A stretch of 5,476 nucleotides of DNA from an uncultured Burkholderiales bacterium (GCA_903925445.1 CAIYFE010000338.1:1-5476), one strand, 5' to 3'. Shown: positions 1 to 5,214, counted from the stretch's first letter. Numbers and translations: made by a program. The notes: a model not told the origin generated them from the sequence alone.

Positions 1-765
1 GCCGCTTTGGATTACTTGCAACGTCTGTACAACATGTTTGGCGACTGGCACTTGGCTTTGGCTGCTTACAACTGGGGTGAAGGCAACGTCAACAAAGCCA
101 TTGCACGCAACCAACGCGCAGGCTTGTCCACGGGCTACTTAGATCTGAACATGCCGATGGAAACACGCATGTACGTGCCCAAGTTGCAGGCCATGAAAAA
201 CTTGGTGCGCGACCCCGTGAGCTTTAACTTGGAGCTGCCCAGCATTCCCAACCACCCCTACTTTCAAAGCGTGCCGCTGGCGCGCGTCATGGATGTGGTG
301 GTGGCGGCCAAGTTGGCCGAAATCTCCATCGAAGACTTCAAAGCCCTCAACCCTTCAGCCAGCCGCCCGGTGTTGCTGGCGGCTGGAACGCCCAACATCT
401 TGCTGCCTTGGGACAACGCCGAAGTGTTTCAACGCAATTACGAATCTTCAACGCTGGGACGCATGGCCAGTTGGACGGCCTGGGTCGCCCCCGCCACCAT
501 GAAAGTTTCTGAAGCGGCCAAACGCAACAACATGAGCGAGGCCGAATTTCGATCGCTCAACAACATTCCCCCACGCATGTTGATCAAGGCTGGCTCTGCC
601 TTGCTGGTCCCGCGCAGTGGTCGCGTGCTGGAAGATGTGAATGCGAATTTGGCCGACAACGGCCGCCTAGACCTTTCACCCGAAGCCGTTGCCAAACGCA
701 AAAAAGCCGGCAAAAAGGGGGCGAAAAACGCCAAGGGCTCTGAGAAAAAATCCAAGAAGAAATAA
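1..765 (+). CDS. mltD: Membrane-bound lytic murein transglycosylase D, C-terminal part (5' end outside window)
   Basis: Lytic transglycosylases of this family cleave the MurNAc-GlcNAc bond of peptidoglycan with formation of 1,6-anhydroMurNAc; MltD-type enzymes act in the periplasm. The frame is open from base 1 and ends at TAA 763-765, giving 254 visible residues. Residues 1-33 are the end of the SLT catalytic domain, including the family motif AAYNWGEG at 21-28. The catalytic glutamate and any signal peptide lie upstream of the window. Residues about 85-138 and 157-205 look like two LysM modules (hydrophobic start, a LNP or LNN turn, and a final ILLP or LLVP strand), which bind glycan chains. 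The last 24 residues are mostly lysine with alanine and glycine, an unusual basic tail. A TTG at 7-9 is simply an internal Leu codon, not a start. The gene is convergent with recR. The family is clear; the symbol rests on the SLT plus LysM layout. Confidence 0.9.
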   Translation, partial: AALDYLQRLYNMFGDWHLALAAYNWGEGNVNKAIARNQRAGLSTGYLDLNMPMETRMYVPKLQAMKNLVRDPVSFNLELPSIPNHPYFQSVPLARVMDVVVAAKLAEISIEDFKALNPSASRPVLLAAGTPNILLPWDNAEVFQRNYESSTLGRMASWTAWVAPATMKVSEAAKRNNMSEAEFRSLNNIPPRMLIKAGSALLVPRSGRVLEDVNANLADNGRLDLSPEAVAKRKKAGKKGAKNAKGSEKKSKKK

Positions 766-784
766 GCCCTGACTCAGCAGGGCT
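765..784. terminator. Hairpin terminator between convergent mltD and recR
   Basis: A perfect 7-bp stem (AGCCCTG 765-771 with CAGGGCT 778-784) closes a 6-base loop and begins at the last base of the mltD stop codon. On the minus strand it is followed by TATTTCTTCTT, a fair U-rich tail for ending the dnaX-ebfC-recR transcript. On the plus strand the tail (GGGTTCATT) is poor, so termination of mltD there is less certain. It lies 8 bases past the recR stop codon, as expected for a shared terminator of convergent genes. Confidence 0.6.
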
Positions 785-792
785 GGGTTCAT

Positions 793-1383
793 TCAGCGGC
801 GGTCTGCCAGCGCATGAGCGATGGTGCCCAAGTCCACGTATTCCAACTCGCTGCCCACGGGCACACCTCGCGCCAAACGCGTGACTTGAACGTTGCGGCG
901 CTTGAGCGCCTCGGTCAACACATGCGCCGTGACCTCACCTTCGGCGGTGAAATTGGTGGCCAAAATGACTTCGCTGACCACGCCATCGCTGGCGCGATCC
1001 AGCAGTTTTTGCAGCCCAATTTCTTTGGGGCCTTTGCCTTCGATCGGGCTGATGTGCCCCATCAACACGAAGTAAAACCCTTTGTACGCGGAGGTTCGCT
1101 CCAAGGCCGATTGATCGGCAGGAGACTCGACCACGCACAAACGCGTGGCATCACGCTGCGCATCCGAGCAGGTGTCGCAAATGGGTTGCACAGTGAAGGT
1201 GTTGCATTGCTGGCAATGCCCTACTTGGCGAGCTGCTTGTGCCAAAGCGTTGGACAACAGCAGCGCCCCATCGCGGTCGTTTTGAAGCAAGTGATACGCC
1301 ATGCGCGAGGCCGACTTCACCCCCACGCCGGGCAAACGGCGCAAGGCTTGAATCAAGCCATCGAGCACAGCGGCGTCCGACAT
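793..1383 (-). CDS. recR: Recombination mediator protein RecR
   Basis: RecR works with RecF and RecO in the cytoplasm to load RecA onto SSB-coated single-stranded gaps. The 196-residue product has the normal family length and all expected parts in order: a helix-hairpin-helix segment around LPGVGVKSASRMAYHLL (17-33); a four-cysteine zinc finger with C57, C60, C69 and C72; a Toprim domain starting at LCVVESPAD (82-90) and including ILATNFTAEGE (140-150); and the C-terminal EYVDLGT segment (181-187). ATG at 1381-1383 starts four bases after the ebfC stop codon. No good Shine-Dalgarno sequence precedes it, so translation is probably coupled to ebfC. It is the last gene of the dnaX-ebfC-recR cluster, an arrangement conserved across many bacteria. 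Nothing appears missing or broken. Confidence 0.97.
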   Translation of the reverse strand: MSDAAVLDGLIQALRRLPGVGVKSASRMAYHLLQNDRDGALLLSNALAQAARQVGHCQQCNTFTVQPICDTCSDAQRDATRLCVVESPADQSALERTSAYKGFYFVLMGHISPIEGKGPKEIGLQKLLDRASDGVVSEVILATNFTAEGEVTAHVLTEALKRRNVQVTRLARGVPVGSELEYVDLGTIAHALADRR

Positions 1384-1387
1384 GCGC

Positions 1388-1711
1388 TTAAAAAGGCAGC
1401 TTCAAGCCAGGAGGCAAGCCGGCAGTGAGCTTGCCCATTTTGGCCTCGCTGGTTTCGGCGGCCTTGCGCACCGCGTCATTGAAAGCGGCAGCCACCAAGT
1501 CTTCGAGCATGTCTTTGTCGTCAGCCAACAAGCTGGGATCGATGGTGATGCGTTTGACCTCGTGTTTGCAAGTCATTAAGACTTTGACCAAGCCCGAGCC
1601 CGCTTCGCCCGTGACTTCGATGTTGCCCAATTCTTCTTGTGCTTTTTTGAGGTTGTCTTGCATGGCCTGAGCTTGCTTCATCAAGCCGGCGAGTTGACCT
1701 TTGTTGAACAT
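1388..1711 (-). CDS. ebfC: Nucleoid-associated protein, YbaB/EbfC family
   Basis: Proteins of this family are small dimeric DNA-binding proteins that coat and bend DNA in the nucleoid; their exact role beside dnaX and recR is not settled. The 107-residue product matches the family length. It begins with the typical N-terminal helix MFNKGQLAGLMKQAQAMQDN (1-20), then a beta region with GEAGSGLVKVLMTCKHEVKR (36-55) and a C-terminal helix containing AAAFNDAVRKAAE. The proline-rich end LPPGLKLPF is also typical. The ATG at 1709-1711 is preceded by AAGGGA (1717-1722) at five bases, a good ribosome binding site. It starts 20 bases after the dnaX stop codon and ends four bases before recR, so the three genes are almost certainly co-transcribed. 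Confidence 0.95.
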   Translation of the reverse strand: MFNKGQLAGLMKQAQAMQDNLKKAQEELGNIEVTGEAGSGLVKVLMTCKHEVKRITIDPSLLADDKDMLEDLVAAAFNDAVRKAAETSEAKMGKLTAGLPPGLKLPF

Positions 1712-1716
1712 GTGTT

Positions 1717-1722
1717 TCCCTT
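1717..1722 (-). promoter_or_regulatory. Ribosome binding site of ebfC
   Basis: AAGGGA on the minus strand lies five bases before the ATG at 1711. It fixes the ebfC start and contrasts with recR and dnaX, which show no comparable site. Confidence 0.7.
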
Positions 1723-1731
1723 GAAATAAAA

Positions 1732-3486
1732 CTAAACAGGTTTGATGCTGCCAGGCACGATTTTCGCGCCAAAGTCGCGCATCAAACTTTGCACATACGG
1801 ATCGTTGAGGATGGTGTCTTGGGCTTGCTGCTGACGCGCCGCTGCGGCCGCCGCGTTGCGCTTTGCAGGACTGTCGTGCACAGCCCCCAACTCAACCATC
1901 AGCCGCACGCCATGCCCGGCTTGCGCCAATGCGGCTTGCAAACGCTCGCGGCTGGTGGGATTGTTGAGCGATTCGCGCTCGACGCGAAGCATCCAGGCAT
2001 CGTCGTCTCGCGCGATGAGTTGCGACTGCAAAGCCAGCTCACGCACCAAAGCGTTGATGGTTTCTGCTTTGGCCATTTGTTGCACCAAGCCATACCAAAA
2101 ATCGCCCTCTGGTGTGGTGTTGATCTGCGTCAGCGCAACGGGCGAAACCTGCTCCAGCTTGGCGCTGGGCTCGGCAATTTCTCGCACAGGCATGGCCACC
2201 ACGGCAGCATCCGAATCATGATCGGCGCGATCACCACTTGGCGCCAACTCCGCTTTGGGCGGCGACATCTCGCGCACCGGCAAAGGCTGCACCGTTTTGG
2301 CAAGTGTTGGAGCGACTGCGGGCGCAGCGCGGGTGTCATTCAGGCTTTTTTTTTCAGCCGGTGCGTTTGCGTGCGAAGCAGTCTGTTGGGGCTTGAACGC
2401 CAAGAGCCGGAGCAAGACCATGGTCAAGGCCGCGTATTCGTCAGGCGCCAACCCCAGCTCTTGTCGTCCATGCAAACACAGGCTGTAGAGCAATTGCGTT
2501 TCATCGGGCGGCAAGACGGTGGCCAAGCGCGCCAAGTCTTGCGCTTCAGGATCGGCGTCAGCCTCTGCCATCTGAGGCACGGCTTGCAACACGGCCATGC
2601 GTTGCAGCACCAAGGACATTTCTTCCATCGTGGCCGCAGCGCTGATGCCGTTCAGTCGCAAGGCTTCAGAAGTGTCCACCACGGTTTTGCCGTCGCCTTG
2701 CGCCAAAGCTTCGATCAAACGAAACACGTGGCTGCGATCTGCGCTGCCCAGCATTTGTCGCACCGACGCTTCTTGCAACTGCCCGCTGCCGTACGCAATG
2801 GCTTGATCGGTCAGGCTCAGGGCGTCGCGCATGGACCCGCGCGCAGCGCGCGCCAACAGGCGCAAGGCCTGGGGTTCGGCAGGAATGTTTTCTTGGGTCA
2901 ACACGTGGCTCAAGTGCTCCAGCACTGTCTCAGGTGCCATCGGACGCAGGTTGAACTGCAAGCAGCGCGAGAGCACGGTGACGGGCACTTTTTGCGGATC
3001 GGTGGTGGCCAACACGAATTTCAAATACTCGGGCGGCTCTTCCAATGTTTTCAACATCGCGTTGAACGCGGTGTTGGTGAGCATGTGCACCTCATCGATC
3101 ATGAAGACCTTGAAGCGTCCTTGCACTGGCTTATAAACCGCTTGCTCGAGCAACGACTGAACTTCGTCCACGCCACGGTTGGAGGCTGCGTCCAATTCGG
3201 TGTAGTCCACGAAACGTCCGGCATCGATGTCGGTACACGCTTGACACACACCACACGGCTCGGCCGTGATGCCGCCTTGCCCATCTGCGCCCTGGCAGTT
3301 GAGCGACTTGGCCAACACGCGCGAAACCGTGGTTTTGCCCACGCCACGGGTACCCGTGAACAAATACGCGTGGTGCAACCGTTGGGTGGTCAGCGCATTG
3401 GTCAGCGCTTGCACCACGTGCTCTTGACCCACCATCTCGGTGAAGGTTCTGGGTCGGTATTTGCGGGCGAGCACGAGGTAAGACAT
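1732..3486 (-). CDS. dnaX: DNA polymerase III subunits tau and (probably) gamma
   Basis: DnaX is the ATPase subunit of the clamp loader that places the beta clamp on primed DNA; the long form tau also links the polymerase cores and DnaB helicase. The 584-residue product starts with the conserved MSYLVLARKYRPRTF. It then shows Walker A GTRGVGKTT (45-53); zinc-binding cysteines C64, C78, C81 and C84; Walker B FMIDEVHML (128-136); sensor 1 ATTDPQKVP (160-168) with SRC (173-175); and sensor 2 GSMRDALSLTDQ (217-228). A core C-terminal domain runs to about residue 365. A low-complexity Ala/Pro linker (about 366-458) leads to the tau-specific part, which ends in DPYVQSLMRDFGAKIVPGS (562-580). A nine-A run at codons 378-381 suggests a shorter gamma product (see the separate entry). 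The N-terminus is unmistakable, yet no Shine-Dalgarno sequence lies before the ATG. It heads the dnaX-ebfC-recR operon and is divergent from ffs. Confidence 0.98.
   Translation of the reverse strand: MSYLVLARKYRPRTFTEMVGQEHVVQALTNALTTQRLHHAYLFTGTRGVGKTTVSRVLAKSLNCQGADGQGGITAEPCGVCQACTDIDAGRFVDYTELDAASNRGVDEVQSLLEQAVYKPVQGRFKVFMIDEVHMLTNTAFNAMLKTLEEPPEYLKFVLATTDPQKVPVTVLSRCLQFNLRPMAPETVLEHLSHVLTQENIPAEPQALRLLARAARGSMRDALSLTDQAIAYGSGQLQEASVRQMLGSADRSHVFRLIEALAQGDGKTVVDTSEALRLNGISAAATMEEMSLVLQRMAVLQAVPQMAEADADPEAQDLARLATVLPPDETQLLYSLCLHGRQELGLAPDEYAALTMVLLRLLAFKPQQTASHANAPAEKKSLNDTRAAPAVAPTLAKTVQPLPVREMSPPKAELAPSGDRADHDSDAAVVAMPVREIAEPSAKLEQVSPVALTQINTTPEGDFWYGLVQQMAKAETINALVRELALQSQLIARDDDAWMLRVERESLNNPTSRERLQAALAQAGHGVRLMVELGAVHDSPAKRNAAAAAARQQQAQDTILNDPYVQSLMRDFGAKIVPGSIKPV
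2336..2354 (-). other. Predicted slippage/frameshift site in dnaX giving the gamma subunit
   Basis: The coding strand has nine consecutive A (2354 down to 2346), read GAA AAA AAA AGC as E378-K379-K380-S381, followed by GCCTGAATGA. Re-reading one A (-1 ribosomal frameshift), or transcripts carrying ten A, gives Lys-Pro-Glu and then TGA (2336-2338), a product of 383 residues. Loss of one A gives Ala and then TGA (2340-2342), a product of 381 residues. Either product would contain the whole ATPase core but lack the tau-specific region, like gamma of E. coli. A9 in dnaX is the arrangement known to cause transcriptional slippage in Thermus thermophilus, while E. coli uses A AAA AAG with an upstream Shine-Dalgarno element and a stem-loop. 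Here no upstream Shine-Dalgarno element is visible. A modest 7-bp stem with one bulge (2312-2330) starts 15 bases after the run, so RNA polymerase slippage seems more likely. Use of the site is inferred. Confidence 0.6.
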
Positions 3487-3495
3487 AAGCGAGGC

Positions 3496-3524
3496 ATTCT
3501 AAGTGACCTACAATAGACAGTTGA
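3496..3524 (-). promoter_or_regulatory. Candidate promoter of dnaX-ebfC-recR
   Basis: On the minus strand TAGAAT (3501-3496) matches the sigma-70 -10 consensus in five of six positions. With a 17-bp spacer the -35 would be TCAACT (3524-3519), a weak three-of-six match. Transcription would start near 3489-3490, only three or four bases before the dnaX ATG. The element overlaps the ffs promoter and the first bases of the RNA. Confidence 0.4.
3509..3514 (+). promoter_or_regulatory. Candidate -10 element of the ffs promoter
   Basis: TACAAT is a five-of-six match to the sigma-70 -10 box and lies six bases before 3521, where the terminal helix of the SRP RNA begins. No convincing -35 is present: the 17-bp position, TAAGCG at 3486-3491, is a poor match and overlaps the dnaX start codon. 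Confidence 0.5.
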
Positions 3525-3618
3525 CGGGCCTTCCCACATGGTGAAGCGGCCAACCGGGTCAGGCGGGGAACCGAGCAGCCCTAACTGTGGAGCCAGTGCT
3601 GGGGTCAAGGCTCGTCAA
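3521..3618 (+). ncRNA. ffs: Signal recognition particle RNA, small bacterial (4.5S) type
   Basis: This RNA binds Ffh to form the signal recognition particle, which delivers ribosomes making membrane proteins to FtsY and the translocon. The diagnostic domain IV is intact: GGGTCAGG (3556-3563), stem CGG, tetraloop GGAA (3567-3570), stem CCG, then AGCAGCCC (3574-3581). This is the Ffh-binding symmetric/asymmetric loop pattern known from E. coli 4.5S RNA. The ends pair with each other: TTGACGGGCC (3521-3530) with GGCTCGTCAA (3609-3618), with one G-U pair. The length of 98 bases is normal for the small type without an Alu domain. The gene lies on the plus strand between two minus-strand genes, divergent from dnaX. 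Exact ends are inferred from the terminal helix. Confidence 0.93.
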
Positions 3619-3638
3619 CTTCCCCCATATGTTTTTTT
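3600..3638 (+). terminator. Possible terminator of ffs
   Basis: A run of seven T (3632-3638) follows the SRP RNA. The nearest local stem is TGGGG (3600-3604) with CCCCA (3623-3627), which would compete with the mature fold. Alternatively the long SRP hairpin itself promotes release. The T run overlaps the stop codon of the convergent small gene. Confidence 0.4.
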
Positions 3639-3858
3639 ATTGACGCGAAGCCACCGCGCCACGGATTTGCTGGATCAGCAAATTTTTCATGTCCGACTGC
3701 ATGGCTTTTGTGCGCAGCTCGATGTAGCGTTGCTTGGCTTTGTCTGGGTTGAGTTGCGATTCCGACATCGCTTGCAGCCACAAGCCGTCGTGGCGCTTGC
3801 CTTCTTCGAGTTCGCGCAACACCAAGGCACGCACCATGTCTGAAGGGGTTTGAGGCAT
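3637..3858 (-). CDS. Small protein of unknown function, 73 residues
   Basis: I do not recognise this family. The ATG at 3856-3858 is chosen because GGAG, ending six bases before it, is a good Shine-Dalgarno match; a longer version from GTG at 3897 adds 13 residues but has no such site. The protein begins MPQTPSDMVRALVLRELEEG and is rich in charged residues, with no cysteine, signal peptide or membrane segment. It is probably mostly helical, with two segments (about 4-32 and 38-70) separated by SQLNPDK. It is likely cytoplasmic. It lies between the FrnE-like gene and ffs/dnaX on the same strand as both protein genes. Its TAA stop overlaps the T run after ffs. The clear ribosome binding site and the reading frame, which resembles ordinary protein, make it likely to be real. 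A link to its neighbours cannot be claimed. Confidence 0.75.
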   Translation of the reverse strand: MPQTPSDMVRALVLRELEEGKRHDGLWLQAMSESQLNPDKAKQRYIELRTKAMQSDMKNLLIQQIRGAVASRQ

Positions 3859-3864
3859 GAAGGA

Positions 3865-3868
3865 CTCC
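3865..3868 (-). promoter_or_regulatory. Ribosome binding site that decides the start of the 73-residue protein
   Basis: The minus strand reads TTTTGGAGTCCTTC directly before the ATG at 3858, placing GGAG six bases upstream. The alternative GTG start at 3897 lacks such a site. Confidence 0.65.
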
Positions 3869-3961
3869 AAAATTGAGTAATTCAGTTCATTTTGCACTCA
3901 AAACACAAAAATTACGCTTTTTGACAGAAATTGAGCAGGCAGATTCAATCCAAACCCGCAC

Positions 3962-4606
3962 CTAGTCGGCCTTGAGCGACTGCTCCATCGCTTGGAGCAA
4001 GGTGTCGCTTTCATGCGCCCCGCTGACGCCAACTTGCCGATTGAAAATAAAAAACGGCACGCCTGAGATGCCCATTTCTCGCGCTGCTTGGTCTGCATCT
4101 TGGGTTTGCGCATGCAAATCGACATCGGCCACGGCGTCTTGAGCGGTTTGTTCAGGCATGCCGGCTTGCACTGCAATGCGAACCAACGCGGCCGAGTCGG
4201 TCAGGTCTTGTCCTTGCATGAAGTAGGCGTTGAACAGCGCCTCCACCACCGCCTCTTGGCAACCCAAGGGCTCAGCGGCGGCAATCAGACTGTGCGCCAC
4301 CAAGGTGTTGGGTTGGCGGGCGATTTTTTCAAAGGCAAAGGCCAGCCCTACTTCTTTGCCAACGCCTGCCACGCGTTCGTACACCGACGCCCCACGCTCA
4401 CCAAATTTTTCTTGCACATAAGTCAGCCGATCAATGCCTTGGCTTGGCAAATCCGGGTTGAGCTGGAATGTGTGCCAGCGCACTTGCGTGGAAATATCGG
4501 GGTGTTTTTGAGCAAAAGCTTGCAAAGCCCCTTCGAGTCGACGCTTGCCAACGTAACACCAAGGACATACAACGTCGCTGACCACATCGATGCTCAGATT
4601 TTTCAT
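3962..4606 (-). CDS. DsbA-family oxidoreductase, FrnE-like
   Basis: The protein is a thioredoxin-fold thiol-disulfide oxidoreductase of the DsbA/FrnE group. The redox motif CPWC is at residues 14-17 (VVCPWCYVGKRRLEGAL), and the cis-proline loop GVPFFIFN is at 182-189 (Pro184). Between them lies the helical insert typical of the family, with WHTFQLNPDLP (44-54) and NTLVAHSLI (100-108). The length of 214 residues is normal. No signal peptide precedes the motif, so a cytoplasmic location is expected, unlike periplasmic DsbA. FrnE of Deinococcus has been linked to oxidative stress tolerance; the substrate here is unknown. The ATG at 4606 agrees with the family start, but its Shine-Dalgarno signal is weak. 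The gene is divergent from trxA with 72 bases between the start codons. A polyketide role, suggested by the historical name FrnE, is not supported by the neighbours. Confidence 0.9.
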   Translation of the reverse strand: MKNLSIDVVSDVVCPWCYVGKRRLEGALQAFAQKHPDISTQVRWHTFQLNPDLPSQGIDRLTYVQEKFGERGASVYERVAGVGKEVGLAFAFEKIARQPNTLVAHSLIAAAEPLGCQEAVVEALFNAYFMQGQDLTDSAALVRIAVQAGMPEQTAQDAVADVDLHAQTQDADQAAREMGISGVPFFIFNRQVGVSGAHESDTLLQAMEQSLKAD

Positions 4607-4614
4607 AGGGGTAC

Positions 4615-4645
4615 TTGCTTTCTGCCAAAATAACCCAAATATAGC
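4615..4645 (+). promoter_or_regulatory. Weak candidate promoter of trxA
   Basis: TTGCTT (4615-4620) and TATAGC (4640-4645) are separated by 19 bp, longer than ideal. The intergenic region is AT-rich and must also hold the promoter of the FrnE-like gene, for which TATATT-like sequences on the minus strand are the only hint. Confidence 0.25.
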
Positions 4646-4678
4646 TTTATCGCCGATTCAAAAAAAGGAAACTTCAAC

Positions 4679-5011
4679 ATGGCCAGCGATCTGATCAAAC
4701 ACATCACAGACACCAGCTTCGAAGCCGACGTGCTGCAAGCCGACAAACCCGTTTTGGTGGATTACTGGGCCGAATGGTGCGGTCCTTGCAAAATGATCGC
4801 CCCCATCTTGGACGAGGTCTCAGCCTCTTACGAAGGCAAACTCCAAATCGCCAAAATGAACGTGGACGAAAACCGTGACATTCCCGCCAAGTTTGGCATT
4901 CGCGGTATTCCTACCCTGATGTTGTTCAAAGGCGGCCAGCTGGCGGCGACCAAAGTTGGCGCCATGAGCAAATCGCAACTGACCGCGTTCATCGACCAAC
5001 AACTGGCTTGA
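4679..5011 (+). CDS. trxA: Thioredoxin
   Basis: Thioredoxin 1 reduces disulfides of cytoplasmic proteins such as ribonucleotide reductase, PAPS reductase and methionine sulfoxide reductase, and is itself reduced by thioredoxin reductase. The 110-residue product is a complete single thioredoxin domain with the classical active site WCGPC (33-37), the buried Asp28 in VLVDYWAEW, and the cis-proline at Pro78 in GIRGIPTL. The ATG at 4679 is preceded by AAGGAA (4665-4670) at eight bases, a good ribosome binding site. The gene is divergent from the FrnE-like oxidoreductase and lies directly upstream of rho, an order also found in E. coli. A strong terminator closes it off from rho, so it is probably mainly transcribed alone. 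Confidence 0.98.
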   Translation: MASDLIKHITDTSFEADVLQADKPVLVDYWAEWCGPCKMIAPILDEVSASYEGKLQIAKMNVDENRDIPAKFGIRGIPTLMLFKGGQLAATKVGAMSKSQLTAFIDQQLA

Positions 5012-5037
5012 TCTGACCCAACTCAGCCTTGGTTTTC

Positions 5038-5074
5038 AAGAAGCCTGCTCCCGTCAAAAGGGGCAGGCTTTTTT
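5038..5074 (+). terminator. Rho-independent terminator of trxA
   Basis: AAGCCTGC (5041-5048) pairs perfectly with GCAGGCTT (5063-5070). The stem can continue inward through T-G, C-G and C-G pairs, and six T (5069-5074) follow. It begins about 27 bases after the trxA stop codon. This is the strongest intrinsic terminator in the window. Confidence 0.9.
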
Positions 5075-5214
5075 CCTGTCATAATCTCATCCATCTCGCC
5101 ACCCACCCATGAGGTGTTTGGTCGCCAAACGGCAGCGAGTGCGGGTGCCACAACTCTCGGCATCACTTCAATCCCCCCTATTTTTTTGACGCGACTCCCC
5201 ATTGGAGTAACTCC
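5075..5214 (+). promoter_or_regulatory. Leader region of rho, possible rut-type attenuator
   Basis: The first 35 bases (5075-5109) contain 17 C but only 2 G, and a second C-rich, G-poor stretch lies around 5149-5180. Rho binds such unstructured C-rich RNA, and in E. coli rho is autoregulated by Rho-dependent attenuation in its leader. A small hairpin, GTTTGG-TCG-CCAAAC (5116-5130), separates the two stretches. CATAAT at 5080-5085 could be a -10 box, but no -35 is evident, so the transcription start is uncertain. Confidence 0.4.
5204..5207 (+). promoter_or_regulatory. Ribosome binding site of rho
   Basis: GGAG lies seven bases before the ATG at 5215 and supports that start, which also matches the family N-terminus. 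Confidence 0.75.

Noticed and set aside
814..1428. Plus-strand open frame (204 codons) opposite recR
   Set aside because: It covers recR and the end of ebfC in antisense, has shadow-like composition, and no ribosome binding site was noted.
2346..2354. Nine-A run in dnaX as a sequencing error or a real frameshift
   Set aside because: The frame continues in the expected register into a complete tau C-terminus, so nine A is the correct count for full-length protein.
1789..3516. Long plus-strand open frame (575 codons) opposite dnaX
   Set aside because: Its product is rich in His, Arg, Gln and Gly with no domain I recognise, and dnaX on the other strand is unmistakable; it is a shadow of dnaX codon bias.
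3859..3897. Longer GTG start for the small gene (86 residues)
   Set aside because: No Shine-Dalgarno sequence precedes the GTG, while the internal ATG at 3858 has GGAG at ideal spacing.
4088..4633. Plus-strand open frame (181 codons) opposite the FrnE-like gene
   Set aside because: It is antisense to a clear DsbA-family gene with intact motifs, and its own product shows no family features.
5187..5213. TTGACG plus TAACTC as a promoter close to rho
   Set aside because: The -10 would overlap the rho ribosome binding site and give an mRNA lacking it; the good GGAG argues for a start further upstream.
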